Of a stretch of 63,898 nt of DNA, positions 32,159-42,200 are shown piece after piece. The DNA is from Muribaculaceae bacterium (lineage in GTDB: Bacteria > Bacteroidota > Bacteroidia > Bacteroidales > Muribaculaceae). The stretch spans positions 1 through 63,898 of the forward strand of contig JAFQAS010000016.1 of NCBI GenBank assembly GCA_017399915.1, written 5' to 3'. Each line of letters opens with the position of its first letter. Within the stretch, counting starts at the first letter, position 1. The position numbers and the translations under genes are program-made. The notes beneath the pieces were generated by a model that saw nothing but the letters and a program-made list of their open reading frames with translations, made no database searches and was not told the origin of the DNA.

Positions 32159-35100
32159 TATTTTTTTTGTTTAGTATTTTTGTATTTTGATGGGATACTA
32201 ATCTTAATTGAATCAATTTTGGGGGTAGGTGGAGTAGGAGGTGCCGGTAATAGCCCTTCTTCAATGTAACGTAAAGAGTCGGCATGTGACAATGTTTCGT
32301 TATCATTGATTCGTTCGACGGTTTCTGAAGTCTCAAGTAGTTTAAGTCGAGAAGAGCGGTCGATACCACGACGGAACACTCCTTCAATTTGTTCGAGAAG
32401 GTTTATTCGTGTATTGCTGGCAATAGCAATGCGTTCGGCTGCCATTTTGTTTTTATATTTGGCGCCACCTAATCTCACCTTCAGCTTGTCGGGATTTCCA
32501 CTTATGTTTATTCCGAATTTAAAAGGAATAATAGATTTCAATATCGATACATGGTATTTGAAATTCATAGCCAAGTCGTGGTAGCCAAATATACCAAGTT
32601 TATATCGGTCGATATTGAATTCAAATGGGAATATTTCTAATTGAGAATCTTTTACAACAAGTTCAACCGACATGTGGTCGATCATATTCTTTTTCTTATT
32701 ACGGAAAAGAAGCCATTTCGAAACTGTGCGGAATGTTTTCTCGTCCATAAATACAAGGCTATCGCCCGATATGTTAATTGCCGCATTGAGCGAAGGGATA
32801 ACAAGGTTCATTGCGGTGTCGACATCTACGGTGGCTGCTAAATCGGCATTAATAATGCCTCGTAAATCACGCATCATAGGCATTATGGTGTCCATCGTGG
32901 GGAAAAGAGTGAGGAATTTGTCGATATAACAATCTTTAATCTTTAACCCAAATCCGAAATTCATATCCTTTTTTGTGGGTGCTGAGTATAGTGCCGATAA
33001 GTTTACTGAGCCCATATCGGTTGACGCTTGCAATTGGTCAAATCGAAGAGAACCACGATATATTTGCAAATTCCCCGACATTTTGTGTAAAAGGAAGTCG
33101 CCATAAATGATGTTTTTAGCCGTAACCCTCATTATCGCATCAATATTCATTGGCACTAATAATGCTCCAGCCTGAGTTGTGTCAACTCCATCTTCAATCG
33201 CATTTTCGAGCATAGTTTCATCTTCAATCTCGCTGATATCTATGCCTTTTTGTGTTGATGATTCAGAATAAGCAGCTCCGGTAAATATAGCTTCAGATAA
33301 TTGATTCACATCTATTGTGTCGCTACGCAATATTAGAGCCATCTTAAGAGCTTGTTTTTTACGCCCGCTAATAGCTTTCTTTATGTTGCTGATTGACCCT
33401 TTGACCCTGAAATCACTACGTCCTACTTTATAATTTATATTATTAAATGCCACACTGTCGGTGGTGAATTGAATGTCTACGTCAGATAGTCTATTGCGCA
33501 AAGGGAAATAAGGAGTGAATAAGCGGGCTCTCTTTGATTTAATCGAGCCTTTTACGTCCCATCGGTATAACAAAGCACGAGTGCTTCGGTCTACCCCGAA
33601 ATCCACAGTTGAAATTTCATTTGCCAAGCTATCGGAAGACGCATTTTGCTTTCGACTCGCTCTTACCATGCGTCGAGCCATGGCATAGGCCGAATCATTT
33701 GATAGGGAGGGATTTTCTTTTATGATTTTGTTGTATGCACTCTTGACTTGTGGCGACATTTTGCGACGAGGATTGAGGTGTGCGGTAAAATCAATGGAGC
33801 TTTCACGCAAATTTACTTTAATATCTTTAGTAGCTGCGCTAGCTCTTCCTGCATCGATTTTAAGTACTAATTCAGGCACCTTCTCTTGTCGTTTAAAACG
33901 ATTTAGAGCAGCCAAGCATTTAACTTCACGAAGTCTTACTTTCATTGAGTCTTCGGCCGAAACGAAGTTGAAACGTTCAAGGCTAATTGTGCCACCAATT
34001 GGGTTGACGTGAGTGGTGTCGCGATTTTGTGCTTTATTCGAACAGCCGATACCTGCTAATAATCCGGCAATGCGCATATTGTAGCCATCTTGAATAAATG
34101 AGCATGTGTCGATTCTTACTGAAGCGGTCAAAAGGCTATCGGCACGATGTGTGTCTTTAACAAAGCTTTCGCTGGTGCCGAGGTTGAACTCAGCTTTACG
34201 CATATATAAATTTGTGGCTCTGTCATAAGAGTTGAATCGTATATTTGTCAAGTCTGCTCCACCTCGTAATAATATTTGATGGAATTTGTTACTATCGAGA
34301 TAGCTTTGGCGCAATGTGAATTCGGTGTCGGCATTAACCTCACCCGAAATTGTCCCGGCAATAGCTTGTGCGATAAACGGAGGTAGGCGGGTTAAATCAA
34401 CCTTGCCATTAAATACGCCATCGATTGAAGGGTCGTCAATGATAGAGGTTATTTTAGATGAGAATGAACATTTTACACCCATCCCTTCAAGAGCAACTTT
34501 TTTGATGTCAAAAACAGCCTTGTTGAGGTCATTGCCGTTAAATGTGGCACCAAGGTCGGCTCCAAATTTATCGAGGTTAAGATTCCCATAGCTAAATTTG
34601 CAATGAGGTATTCTTAGTTTGATTTCTCCCGATGGAATGGAGTCAATTTCGGGATAGAATGGTTTGGTGAGCTCCAAATCGGCATGAATGGCCGCGTCGG
34701 TTGCGATGCCTTTTAGCATTGACGAATATTCTTTCGGGACTCGCGCTGCTACATCGGTATATTTGAGGGGATCTAATACTACCGAAAGTTTGTTGATGGC
34801 TAATTTGTCGCCAAAATCAAAATCGCCATTTATGTTTGACTTTATGATGTCAAATCCTAATGTGAAATCATCAATGGCTAATTTAGTGGGAGTGGCTTGA
34901 TCCCATTCGATGCCTCCGTTAATAATGAATGGTGATTTACTTTGATTAATCATCGCTAACAGCGGAGACGCTACATTGCCTTGGAAATCAAAGTGATATT
35001 GTGGAGCGTCGACGCCTTTAAGGGTGGTGCTTTTTATGTTGACTGTAACATCAATACTGTCAGAAAGCGAGAAATATTTAACCGGTTTAGCTGCAAGAAG

Positions 35101-35670
35101 AGCAAACTTGTCAATAATAATCGTAGGTAATTCTGTAGTTGTAGTGTCGGGCACAGTGTCGGGTGCCGATGGGGGTACAATGTCATAATTAGCCAATGTG
35201 CTATCTATCTTTACAAGGTTTACCATGGGCTCATGGAGTTGAATGTCGTATAGGCTGATGTCGCCAACTAAAAGAGCGTATAATTTGATTCCACCATGGA
35301 AATATTTGAATGATAATAGGCTATCGGGATTAGCGGGCAGTTTTTTGCGAAGTGAGTCTGAAATGTTATCAAGAGTGCGACTCCTCATTGCCAAAGAGTC
35401 TATTTCAAGAGTCACATCAGGAAATGTTTCCCACACGGTAAGTTCAACGCGATCAACCGTTACATCGGCATTAAGGCTTTTAGTGAGTAGTTTTTCAACT
35501 AAGGGGGTGAGGCGTTCGGGGGTTAAAATGCTTATTGTGGCTTGAAGAATGCCCAAGCAAAGCAATACAATACCAATTATAGACCAAATTATAGTTTTGG
35601 AGAATCGACGAAAGAATTTGAACCGATCTTTCTGTGGGGTAATGTTATTTATTTTTTTTTCTTCAGCCAT
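32158..35670 (-). CDS. AsmA-family protein, 1170 aa
   Basis: A large protein with one N-terminal membrane helix (about 28-48, TIIWSIIGIVLLCLGILQAT) and a long repetitive beta-rich periplasmic region. It has the AsmA N-terminal pattern TPERLTPLVEKLLTKSLNAD and C-terminal AsmA-like blocks (about 800-1060, for example NMDAIMRVTAKNI-type repeats). AsmA/TamB-like proteins form lipid-conducting bridges or affect outer-membrane assembly. The C-terminus ends in a proline-rich stretch and a basic tail (KYKNTKQKK). It sits in an operon with envelope genes, 11 bp after the DUF5715 lipoprotein. Confidence 0.88.
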   Translation of the reverse strand: MAEEKKINNITPQKDRFKFFRRFSKTIIWSIIGIVLLCLGILQATISILTPERLTPLVEKLLTKSLNADVTVDRVELTVWETFPDVTLEIDSLAMRSRTLDNISDSLRKKLPANPDSLLSFKYFHGGIKLYALLVGDISLYDIQLHEPMVNLVKIDSTLANYDIVPPSAPDTVPDTTTTELPTIIIDKFALLAAKPVKYFSLSDSIDVTVNIKSTTLKGVDAPQYHFDFQGNVASPLLAMINQSKSPFIINGGIEWDQATPTKLAIDDFTLGFDIIKSNINGDFDFGDKLAINKLSVVLDPLKYTDVAARVPKEYSSMLKGIATDAAIHADLELTKPFYPEIDSIPSGEIKLRIPHCKFSYGNLNLDKFGADLGATFNGNDLNKAVFDIKKVALEGMGVKCSFSSKITSIIDDPSIDGVFNGKVDLTRLPPFIAQAIAGTISGEVNADTEFTLRQSYLDSNKFHQILLRGGADLTNIRFNSYDRATNLYMRKAEFNLGTSESFVKDTHRADSLLTASVRIDTCSFIQDGYNMRIAGLLAGIGCSNKAQNRDTTHVNPIGGTISLERFNFVSAEDSMKVRLREVKCLAALNRFKRQEKVPELVLKIDAGRASAATKDIKVNLRESSIDFTAHLNPRRKMSPQVKSAYNKIIKENPSLSNDSAYAMARRMVRASRKQNASSDSLANEISTVDFGVDRSTRALLYRWDVKGSIKSKRARLFTPYFPLRNRLSDVDIQFTTDSVAFNNINYKVGRSDFRVKGSISNIKKAISGRKKQALKMALILRSDTIDVNQLSEAIFTGAAYSESSTQKGIDISEIEDETMLENAIEDGVDTTQAGALLVPMNIDAIMRVTAKNIIYGDFLLHKMSGNLQIYRGSLRFDQLQASTDMGSVNLSALYSAPTKKDMNFGFGLKIKDCYIDKFLTLFPTMDTIMPMMRDLRGIINADLAATVDVDTAMNLVIPSLNAAINISGDSLVFMDEKTFRTVSKWLLFRNKKKNMIDHMSVELVVKDSQLEIFPFEFNIDRYKLGIFGYHDLAMNFKYHVSILKSIIPFKFGINISGNPDKLKVRLGGAKYKNKMAAERIAIASNTRINLLEQIEGVFRRGIDRSSRLKLLETSETVERINDNETLSHADSLRYIEEGLLPAPPTPPTPKIDSIKISIPSKYKNTKQKK

Positions 35671-35681
35671 TTGTGAAAAGT

Positions 35682-36455
35682 TTAGTTAGATGGTCGCACT
35701 GTGAGGTGAAAACAACTTTGTTTTGATTCAAATTTCACGTAGCATCGACCCTGTGATTGAAATTCGTGTAACACTTCGGCGAGTAATTTTACCAGATCAT
35801 CGTTTGATTGTGTATGCGTTTTTTGGTCAACGATGAAATTGGCATAACTGATGTCGATTGTTGTGCCATAGCTATGTGCCGAATTCGCTACTGAGTTTTT
35901 ATTGACCTTCATGAGGTCTTTGATTGTTTCGGGAGTGCGCAACACGCTTGTCACTTTTATGCGATATCTATTTTTGCCACGTTCCATTAACAGTTGGTTA
36001 AATCGAGTCCCAATCTCTTTGAGTAGTTTGGCCCCTTCTGGCACAAGGAACGGGAAAGAGTGAGTGAGCTCTTCGAGGTAATACTCTTCGCACGAGGCGA
36101 TAAGCTCGAGAGGACGATTGATGTTCCACGCCGAAGCCATATCAGAGACTGGGGTGATGCCTATTGACTCGGCTGCGGCAACTTGAAGGTAGTTGCTATC
36201 ATTAAAAACATCGGCATATCGACCTTCAAAATTGTTTTTCAGTGAACTTTTCGCTCCGGGAGCATCGACCAATAGAGGCTGATTCCATTTCCTATCGGGC
36301 TGTTGGCGAAGTCTTTTTGCGGCAGCATCGCTGTTGTCAATAATTGTGTCATATTGCACAAGAATATCTTCGTCAGAGGTGCCGGATTCGCTACTGCTAC
36401 AACTATAGAAAGCAAATAATGCTAATGAAGCGATGAAAATACTTAAATGTTTCAT
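35682..36455 (-). CDS. DUF5715-type lipoprotein, M15-peptidase-like
   Basis: A 257-residue protein with a lipoprotein signal (ALFAFYSCSSSES). The C-terminal domain has RYRIKVTSVLRTPETIKDLM, then NSAHSYGTTIDISY and, near the end, SCFHLTV. The SxHxxGxxxD pattern followed by a distant histidine matches the zinc site of M15/LAS peptidases that cut peptidoglycan stem peptides. It is therefore probably a periplasmic peptidoglycan enzyme or a relative of one. Its start shares a base with the stop of the nitroreductase gene upstream (TAATG). Confidence 0.82.
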   Translation of the reverse strand: MKHLSIFIASLALFAFYSCSSSESGTSDEDILVQYDTIIDNSDAAAKRLRQQPDRKWNQPLLVDAPGAKSSLKNNFEGRYADVFNDSNYLQVAAAESIGITPVSDMASAWNINRPLELIASCEEYYLEELTHSFPFLVPEGAKLLKEIGTRFNQLLMERGKNRYRIKVTSVLRTPETIKDLMKVNKNSVANSAHSYGTTIDISYANFIVDQKTHTQSNDDLVKLLAEVLHEFQSQGRCYVKFESKQSCFHLTVRPSN

Positions 36456-37057
36456 TAGTAGCCGACAGTTTGAACGAGGATTACACGTTGAGATGATTTG
36501 AGGTTAAGAGCTTTAGCAAGGCCTTTTTTGTCGAAGCTGCCTCGAGTCACAGTGCCGACTTCGTTTGCGGCGCACCATAAGTAGATGTTTTGCATCACAG
36601 CGCCAGCATCGGTCCCGGCATAGATGTCGTCGCTCATCAACTCTTTGTCGCTAACTATAGCGATGTTGAGAAGCGCTTCTTTGGCAAACTCTTGAGCGGC
36701 GGAGTATTCGCGGATATCTTTATCAGTAACTTGAATAAGTTTGTTTTCTTTTGCAGCATATCGCCAAGCTCCTTCTGGAGTAATCACATATACCGAAACT
36801 TCTTGACGATTCATTGCAGTGGGAATAGTTAGTTTATCTTCTCGGTTATATCCACATGCAGCCCAAAGTAAGTCGGAGAGTTGTTGGTCGCTTAATTTTC
36901 GGTTATTTAAAAACTCGCGTGTAGATTGACGCTTTGACAATGCTTCCATTAAAGGCATACCCCCATTAGTTTGAGGTTTTGGTAAGGCTATATCAGAAGC
37001 CAAGCATTGTGATAAAGATATAATAGTTAGTGATAATGATATGAAAAAACGCTTCAT
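36455..37057 (-). CDS. Exported nitroreductase-family protein
   Basis: A 200-residue protein with a clear signal peptide (FFISLSLTIISLSQCLASD) followed by a nitroreductase/SagB-type FMN domain: MEALSKRQSTREFLNNRKLS, LSDLLWAACGYNRED, AGTDAGAVMQNIYLWCAANE and a terminal VILVQTVGY. Cytoplasmic nitroreductases are the norm; an exported flavoprotein of this kind is seen in some Bacteroidetes but its reaction is unknown. It is the first gene of the operon that runs through to the acyltransferase. Confidence 0.88.
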   Translation of the reverse strand: MKRFFISLSLTIISLSQCLASDIALPKPQTNGGMPLMEALSKRQSTREFLNNRKLSDQQLSDLLWAACGYNREDKLTIPTAMNRQEVSVYVITPEGAWRYAAKENKLIQVTDKDIREYSAAQEFAKEALLNIAIVSDKELMSDDIYAGTDAGAVMQNIYLWCAANEVGTVTRGSFDKKGLAKALNLKSSQRVILVQTVGY

Positions 37058-37108
37058 CTCTAATAAAATTAATTAATTTGTAAAATTAATCTATTCTTAG
37101 AGATAAAG

Positions 37109-37116
37109 CAAATGTA
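37109..37116 (-). promoter_or_regulatory. -7 box of the nitroreductase-to-acyltransferase operon
   Basis: TACATTTG on the minus strand, 52 bp upstream of the first ATG. Confidence 0.45.
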
Positions 37117-37187
37117 AAGGTGTTAAATAATCCATAAATATTTCATGTAGATAAAATTTAGGCTGCCGATATCTTTATATAAAGCAA

Positions 37188-37222
37188 AAAAAGCGATGTT
37201 CCACAATGGAACATCGCTTTTT
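37188..37222 (-). terminator. Terminator of rpsA
   Basis: A perfect 15-bp stem (AAAAAGCGATGTTCC with its complement) around the 5-nt loop 37203-37207. On the minus strand it runs into seven T. Confidence 0.92.
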
Positions 37223-37243
37223 GAATGGTTATAATCGAGTTGA

Positions 37244-39022
37244 TTATTTTCCAGAGAGTTTTTCTTTAAGAGCAGCAAGTTCTTCGAGGTCACCAAGAGT
37301 GGTTTTTTCGATAGCAGGAGCAGCAGCTGTTTCTTCAACTTTTTTAGGAGCACGTTTTGCTGCTTTTTTAGCTTCAGCTTTTTCTGCTTTAGCTTCATCT
37401 TCGAAGATGCGGCTGTGAGAAAGAATGATGCGTTTTGAATCCTTGTTGAATTCGATAACTTTGAAGTTGAGTTTTTCTTCAACAACAGCGTTTGAACCGT
37501 CTTCTTTTACGAGGTGTTTAGGAGTAGCGAAACCTTCAACACCATAAGGAAGAGCGATAACTGCACCCTTGTCAAGAAGTTCTACGATAGTACCTTCGTG
37601 AATGCTACCAAGAGTAAATACTGTTTCAAATACGTCCCAAGGATTTTCTTCGAGTTGTTTGTGACCGAGGCTCAAGCGACGGTTTTCTTTGTCGATTTCG
37701 AGAACTTGAACTTGGATATCAGCACCGATTTGAGTGAATTCAGATGGGTGTTTGATTTTCTTAGTCCAAGAGAGGTCGCTGATGTGGATAAGACCGTCAA
37801 CGCCTTCTTCGATTTCAACGAATACACCGAAGTTAGTGAAGTTACGCACTTTTGCAGTGTGTTGGCTTCCAAGAGGATATTTTTCTTCGATTTTTTCCCA
37901 AGGATCGTTTTTGAGTTGTTTGATGCCGAGTGACATTTTGCGTTCGTCGCGATCGAGAGTAAGAACAACTGCTTCGATTTCGTCACCAACTTTCATGAAG
38001 TCTTGAGCTGAACGGAGGTGTTGTGACCAAGACATTTCAGATACGTGGATAAGACCTTCTACGCCGGGAGCGATTTCGATGAATGCACCATAGTCGGCCA
38101 TAACAACAACTTTACCTTGAACTTTGTCACCCACTTTAAGCTCTGCGTTAAGAGCATCCCATGGATGAGGAAGAAGTTGTTTAAGACCAAGAGCGATACG
38201 TTTCTTTTCGTTATCGAAGTCAAGGATAACAACGTTGAGTTTTTGGTCGAGAGTAACTACTTCTTCTGGGTGGTTTACGCGGCCCCAAGAGAGGTCGGTG
38301 ATGTGGATAAGACCATCTACGCCACCAAGGTCGATGAATACACCATAAGAAGTGATGTTTTTAACTGTACCTTCAAGTACTTGACCTTTTTCGAGTTTCG
38401 CGATGATTTCACGTTTTTGTTGTTCAAGTTCAGCTTCGATAAGAGCTTTGTGTGAAACAACAACGTTTTTGTATTCTTGGTTGATTTTAACAACCTTGAA
38501 TTCCATAGTCTTACCAACGAAGATATCATAATCGCGGATAGGTTTAACATCGATTTGTGAACCGGGAAGGAATGCTTCGATGCCAAATACATCTACGATC
38601 ATACCGCCCTTAGTGCGACATTTGATGTAACCCTTAATGATTTCATCGTTTTCGAGAGCTTCGTTAACACGATCCCATGAGCGTGATGCGCGAGCTTTCT
38701 TGTGTGAAAGGATAAGTTGACCTTTCTTGTCTTCTTGATTTTCAATAAACACTTCAACTACATCGCCAACTTTGATTTCAGGGTTGTAGCGGAATTCGTT
38801 CACTGGAATAATACCGTCGCTTTTGTAGCCGATGTTAACCACTGCTTCACGTTTGTTAAGCGCGATGATGGTACCTTCGATTACATCTTTGTCTTTAACG
38901 GTGTTGAGAGATTCGTCGTAAGTTTTAGTTAATTCTTCGCGAGATTTCTCTCCTACGGTTTCGCCTTTTTCGTAGGCATCCCAATCGAAATCTTCGATGG
39001 GTGAATTTTTCAATTCAGTCAT
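37244..39022 (-). CDS. rpsA: 30S ribosomal protein S1
   Basis: A 592-residue protein with six S1/OB-fold RNA-binding repeats. Examples are VLEGTVKNITSYGVFIDLGG and HTAKVRNFTNFGVFVEIEEG, each followed by a GLIHI/SDLSW block. It binds mRNA on the small subunit and helps initiation, which matters in Bacteroidetes where Shine-Dalgarno sites are not used. The C-terminal 60 residues are a Lys/Ala/Glu-rich low-complexity tail (AEAKKAAKRAPKKVEETAAA). It is monocistronic with its own promoter and terminator. Confidence 0.97.
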   Translation of the reverse strand: MTELKNSPIEDFDWDAYEKGETVGEKSREELTKTYDESLNTVKDKDVIEGTIIALNKREAVVNIGYKSDGIIPVNEFRYNPEIKVGDVVEVFIENQEDKKGQLILSHKKARASRSWDRVNEALENDEIIKGYIKCRTKGGMIVDVFGIEAFLPGSQIDVKPIRDYDIFVGKTMEFKVVKINQEYKNVVVSHKALIEAELEQQKREIIAKLEKGQVLEGTVKNITSYGVFIDLGGVDGLIHITDLSWGRVNHPEEVVTLDQKLNVVILDFDNEKKRIALGLKQLLPHPWDALNAELKVGDKVQGKVVVMADYGAFIEIAPGVEGLIHVSEMSWSQHLRSAQDFMKVGDEIEAVVLTLDRDERKMSLGIKQLKNDPWEKIEEKYPLGSQHTAKVRNFTNFGVFVEIEEGVDGLIHISDLSWTKKIKHPSEFTQIGADIQVQVLEIDKENRRLSLGHKQLEENPWDVFETVFTLGSIHEGTIVELLDKGAVIALPYGVEGFATPKHLVKEDGSNAVVEEKLNFKVIEFNKDSKRIILSHSRIFEDEAKAEKAEAKKAAKRAPKKVEETAAAPAIEKTTLGDLEELAALKEKLSGK

Positions 39023-39095
39023 TTAAATAGGTTAATAAATAGGTTAATAAATCAAACATTAGGCCACACAACGACCCAATTAGCGTGCAAAGTTA
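39023..39095 (-). promoter_or_regulatory. rpsA promoter and leader with tandem repeat
   Basis: TAACTTTG lies on the minus strand at 39095-39088. The leader of about 60 nt contains two perfect tandem copies of the 12-mer AAATAGGTTAAT (plus-strand reading, 39025-39048) directly before the start codon. That is a candidate site for S1 autoregulation or ribosome recruitment. Confidence 0.5.
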
Positions 39096-39218
39096 AGCAT
39101 AATTTTCTATTTTACAATGTTTTTTGCGAAGATTTTTTAGGTGTATCTAATCAATTAGATTAAAGATAAATACAATATTATGCTAAAATATGCTTGTTGA
39201 GCTTGTTTTATATGAAAA

Positions 39219-39249
39219 AACAATGGCGGCCTCATCGGTCGCCATTGTT
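39219..39249 (-). terminator. Terminator of the giant protease gene
   Basis: AACAATGGCG pairs with CGCCATTGTT, extended by GCC/GGT-type pairs. On the minus strand the stem runs into TTTTTT. The stem resembles the one at 63625-63656. Confidence 0.9.
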
Positions 39250-39293
39250 GGTATTTGAGATAATCTCTTAGGGATTTAATCCCATGTTAGAGA

Positions 39294-42200
39294 TTATTTT
39301 TTGATCAATGGGTAAGTAGCAACACCTTGGTCGGTAGTCACCTTGAGGAGGTAAAGACCTGCAGGGAGTTTTTCTACATTGATTACTTTAGCTTGACCGC
39401 TGATGCATGATGTTGTTTCGTTATAAACTTCAGCACCATTTGCACCATAGATGCAGTAGTTTGCAGCATCGCAATTGAAGTCGCAAATCACGTTGAGAGC
39501 AGTAACCACTGGGTTAGGGAATACGCTCACTTGTGAGTTGATTGAGATGTTTTCAACACCATCAAATTCAGTTACTTCAAGTTCGAATGCGTAAACAGCT
39601 TGAGCGCCTGATGGGTCGGTAGCTGTGATGCGAACGATTACCACACCTACTTCGTTGGCAACGAAGATTGCGCTTTCGTCTGATTTGAATGCTGTAACGA
39701 TATCGTCGGGTGATACTGTCATTTCGAATGTCAACGCATCGCCATCGGGATCTTCAAACATGTCGGCAAACGACATGATGTCAGATGTAGTTGTTGCCAT
39801 CATTACCATATAGTCAGTAGTAGCAACCACGCGAGGTGCACGGTTAACATGTTCAACGAGGTAACGAGCCGAAGCTTGTGATTCGTTGTTGCAAGAGTCG
39901 GTAGCAGTGAGTGTCAATGCGTAGTCGCCAGCTGAACCAAATTCAGAAGTGATGTCGGCTACAACTTTCACACCGGCAACAGCTCCCTTAACGGTTGCAG
40001 TGTTTTCGCTGATTTCGATAACACCGTTTTCGTCGAGTGAAGTGACGGCCGAGAGTTTAGCGATATTACCATTGTCGTCGAGACGCAATGTGAAGTCATC
40101 GCTTTCTGGTTCGTTAACTGTAAACTCGATTTGAGTCAATGCGCCTTCTTTAGCATAAGTGATGCTTGATGGAGCAGTGATTGCAGGAGCTGCGTTCTTG
40201 TCGAGGACGATTGGGAAGTTAACGATAGGAGATTCCGGATCGTTGCTCTTAATCACAAGCACAGCTTTATTTTCTTTATCCATAGGAGCATCGGCTGCGC
40301 TGAGGCGGAACTTCATGTTGAGAGATTCACCTGGAGCGATCACGCCAACTTTGTCGCTTTCGGGGTTAAGCATTTTCACCCAAGCGGCACCTTCTTTGGT
40401 TTCAAGACAAGTCATGATGTAACCGAGAGATCCATATTGGTCTTCAAACATTGTAGCAACGTCAAACCATCCGTAACCTTCTACAAATCCCATGAAGCGG
40501 TTAGATTCCACACCTTCTTCTTTATAAGAAAGGTAAGCAGGATATTCAACACCTACAGGATAAGAGATTACAACGTAGAATTCTTGACCGGGAGCCATGT
40601 AAACGGCGCGGTCGAGTGGAATAACGATGAAGTTGGCAGTTTCCATTTCGTCGATATGGAATGTGCCTTTGCCAAGCACTGTAGTGCCTTCAACATTGTT
40701 GCCCTTGATGATTTCAACTTTGAGGTCAACATCTTTGAGACCGGGTAGATAAGTAGCGGTGTAGATGTGAGAAATGTTGAAACCGGTTTCAGGAGCTACA
40801 TAGTAAGTAGCAGCTTTGTATTCGCCAAATGTGTTACCGGTGCCATATTGGTAAGATGTGTTGTTGCCGGTCGCAGTTGGGTAGTAAAGAGCTCTATTGT
40901 AAGAGAATGTTTCGGAACTAGGAGCATCAAGAACCGATACTTCGGCATTTTCAAATGCTTTAACAGGAACTTTGATGTTTTGACGAAGAGTAGAATCGGC
41001 TTGAGCTGAGAGTGTGCGAGCCATAACAGCAGGAGCAATGCCTCCACCGAGGTCTTCTTCTTCAACAACTTCACCTTCGCCTGTTGGGTCGAGACGAAGC
41101 TCGTAAGTGAGACGATATTCGCCGGCGTTGTTAATCACAACTGAGTCTTCGCCAACATAGTCGTCGGTAACGTTCACAGCGCGAATTTCTTCTTTGTCAA
41201 GAGCCAACTTAGGAGCAGGTGTGACAATGAAGCGAATATTTACTACAGCTGAGTCGTTATCGTTGTAGTAGAATGTCAAAGGTACATCGTATGTGCCGGG
41301 TTGTGAAGCCATGTCATACATCATAGGAACAGATACACCTTGAGGAGTAGAACCTACTGTGATAGGAGTATTGTCGTAGTATTGTGTCCAGATACGGTTG
41401 CCTGTAGGTTCGCCGGTCATCCAGTCGGTTTCTTCGGCTTCATAATAAGTCATGAATAATGGATACCATACCATTTCGCCGGTAAACCAATCTTCTTGTT
41501 CGTAGCCGGGACCACCATTTTTGATATTGGTGATTACGAATGGAGCAGTACCTTCGTTAACAACGTTGAAGTATGCTTCATAGTTAGCACCCATTTGGGT
41601 AACAGGACCTGCTGATGGATCATCGAAGTGACCTATTACGCGTTCAACGATGATAGAGTCGGTTGGGAATACCGGTTTAGCTTCACCTGTAATAGTGAGG
41701 TTGATAGGGATTTGAATTTTTTCCTTACCTGGAACATTAGAAGTGATGTCGATGTTGCTGCTATATTGACCTGCCATGCGAGTGGTATTTACGTCAATAT
41801 CAACATCGCGGCTATCGCTTGGTTCGATAGTGTTTTCAACAACAGGATAGAATTGAACGGCGTTGTTGAATGTTACATATCGTTCAGGAAGACGAATGCC
41901 CACTGTGCCATCTTCATTAGATAGACCTGCAAGACCAAAGATACCATAGATGATAGCATAGTCGCCATAACCTTTGTATTGGAACTTGAATGAGCCATCT
42001 TTCTTCATGATGAGCTGATAACAAACGCCCATGTTCATTGAGTTACCATATTCCATCCACGAAACGATAACTTCGTTTTCGGTCATATAGTGGTATGTAC
42101 CTGCAGTTTTGCTTTGGTCGCAAGTGTGCATACCCCAATATGGAGCGATGATGTTGGTGTAAACTGTACCGCCAGGGAATTCAGCAGGAGGTTCGGGCCA

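Noticed and set aside
37514..38455. Several plus-strand frames opposite rpsA
   Set aside because: They result from the codon bias of rpsA; none has a promoter or recognisable domain.
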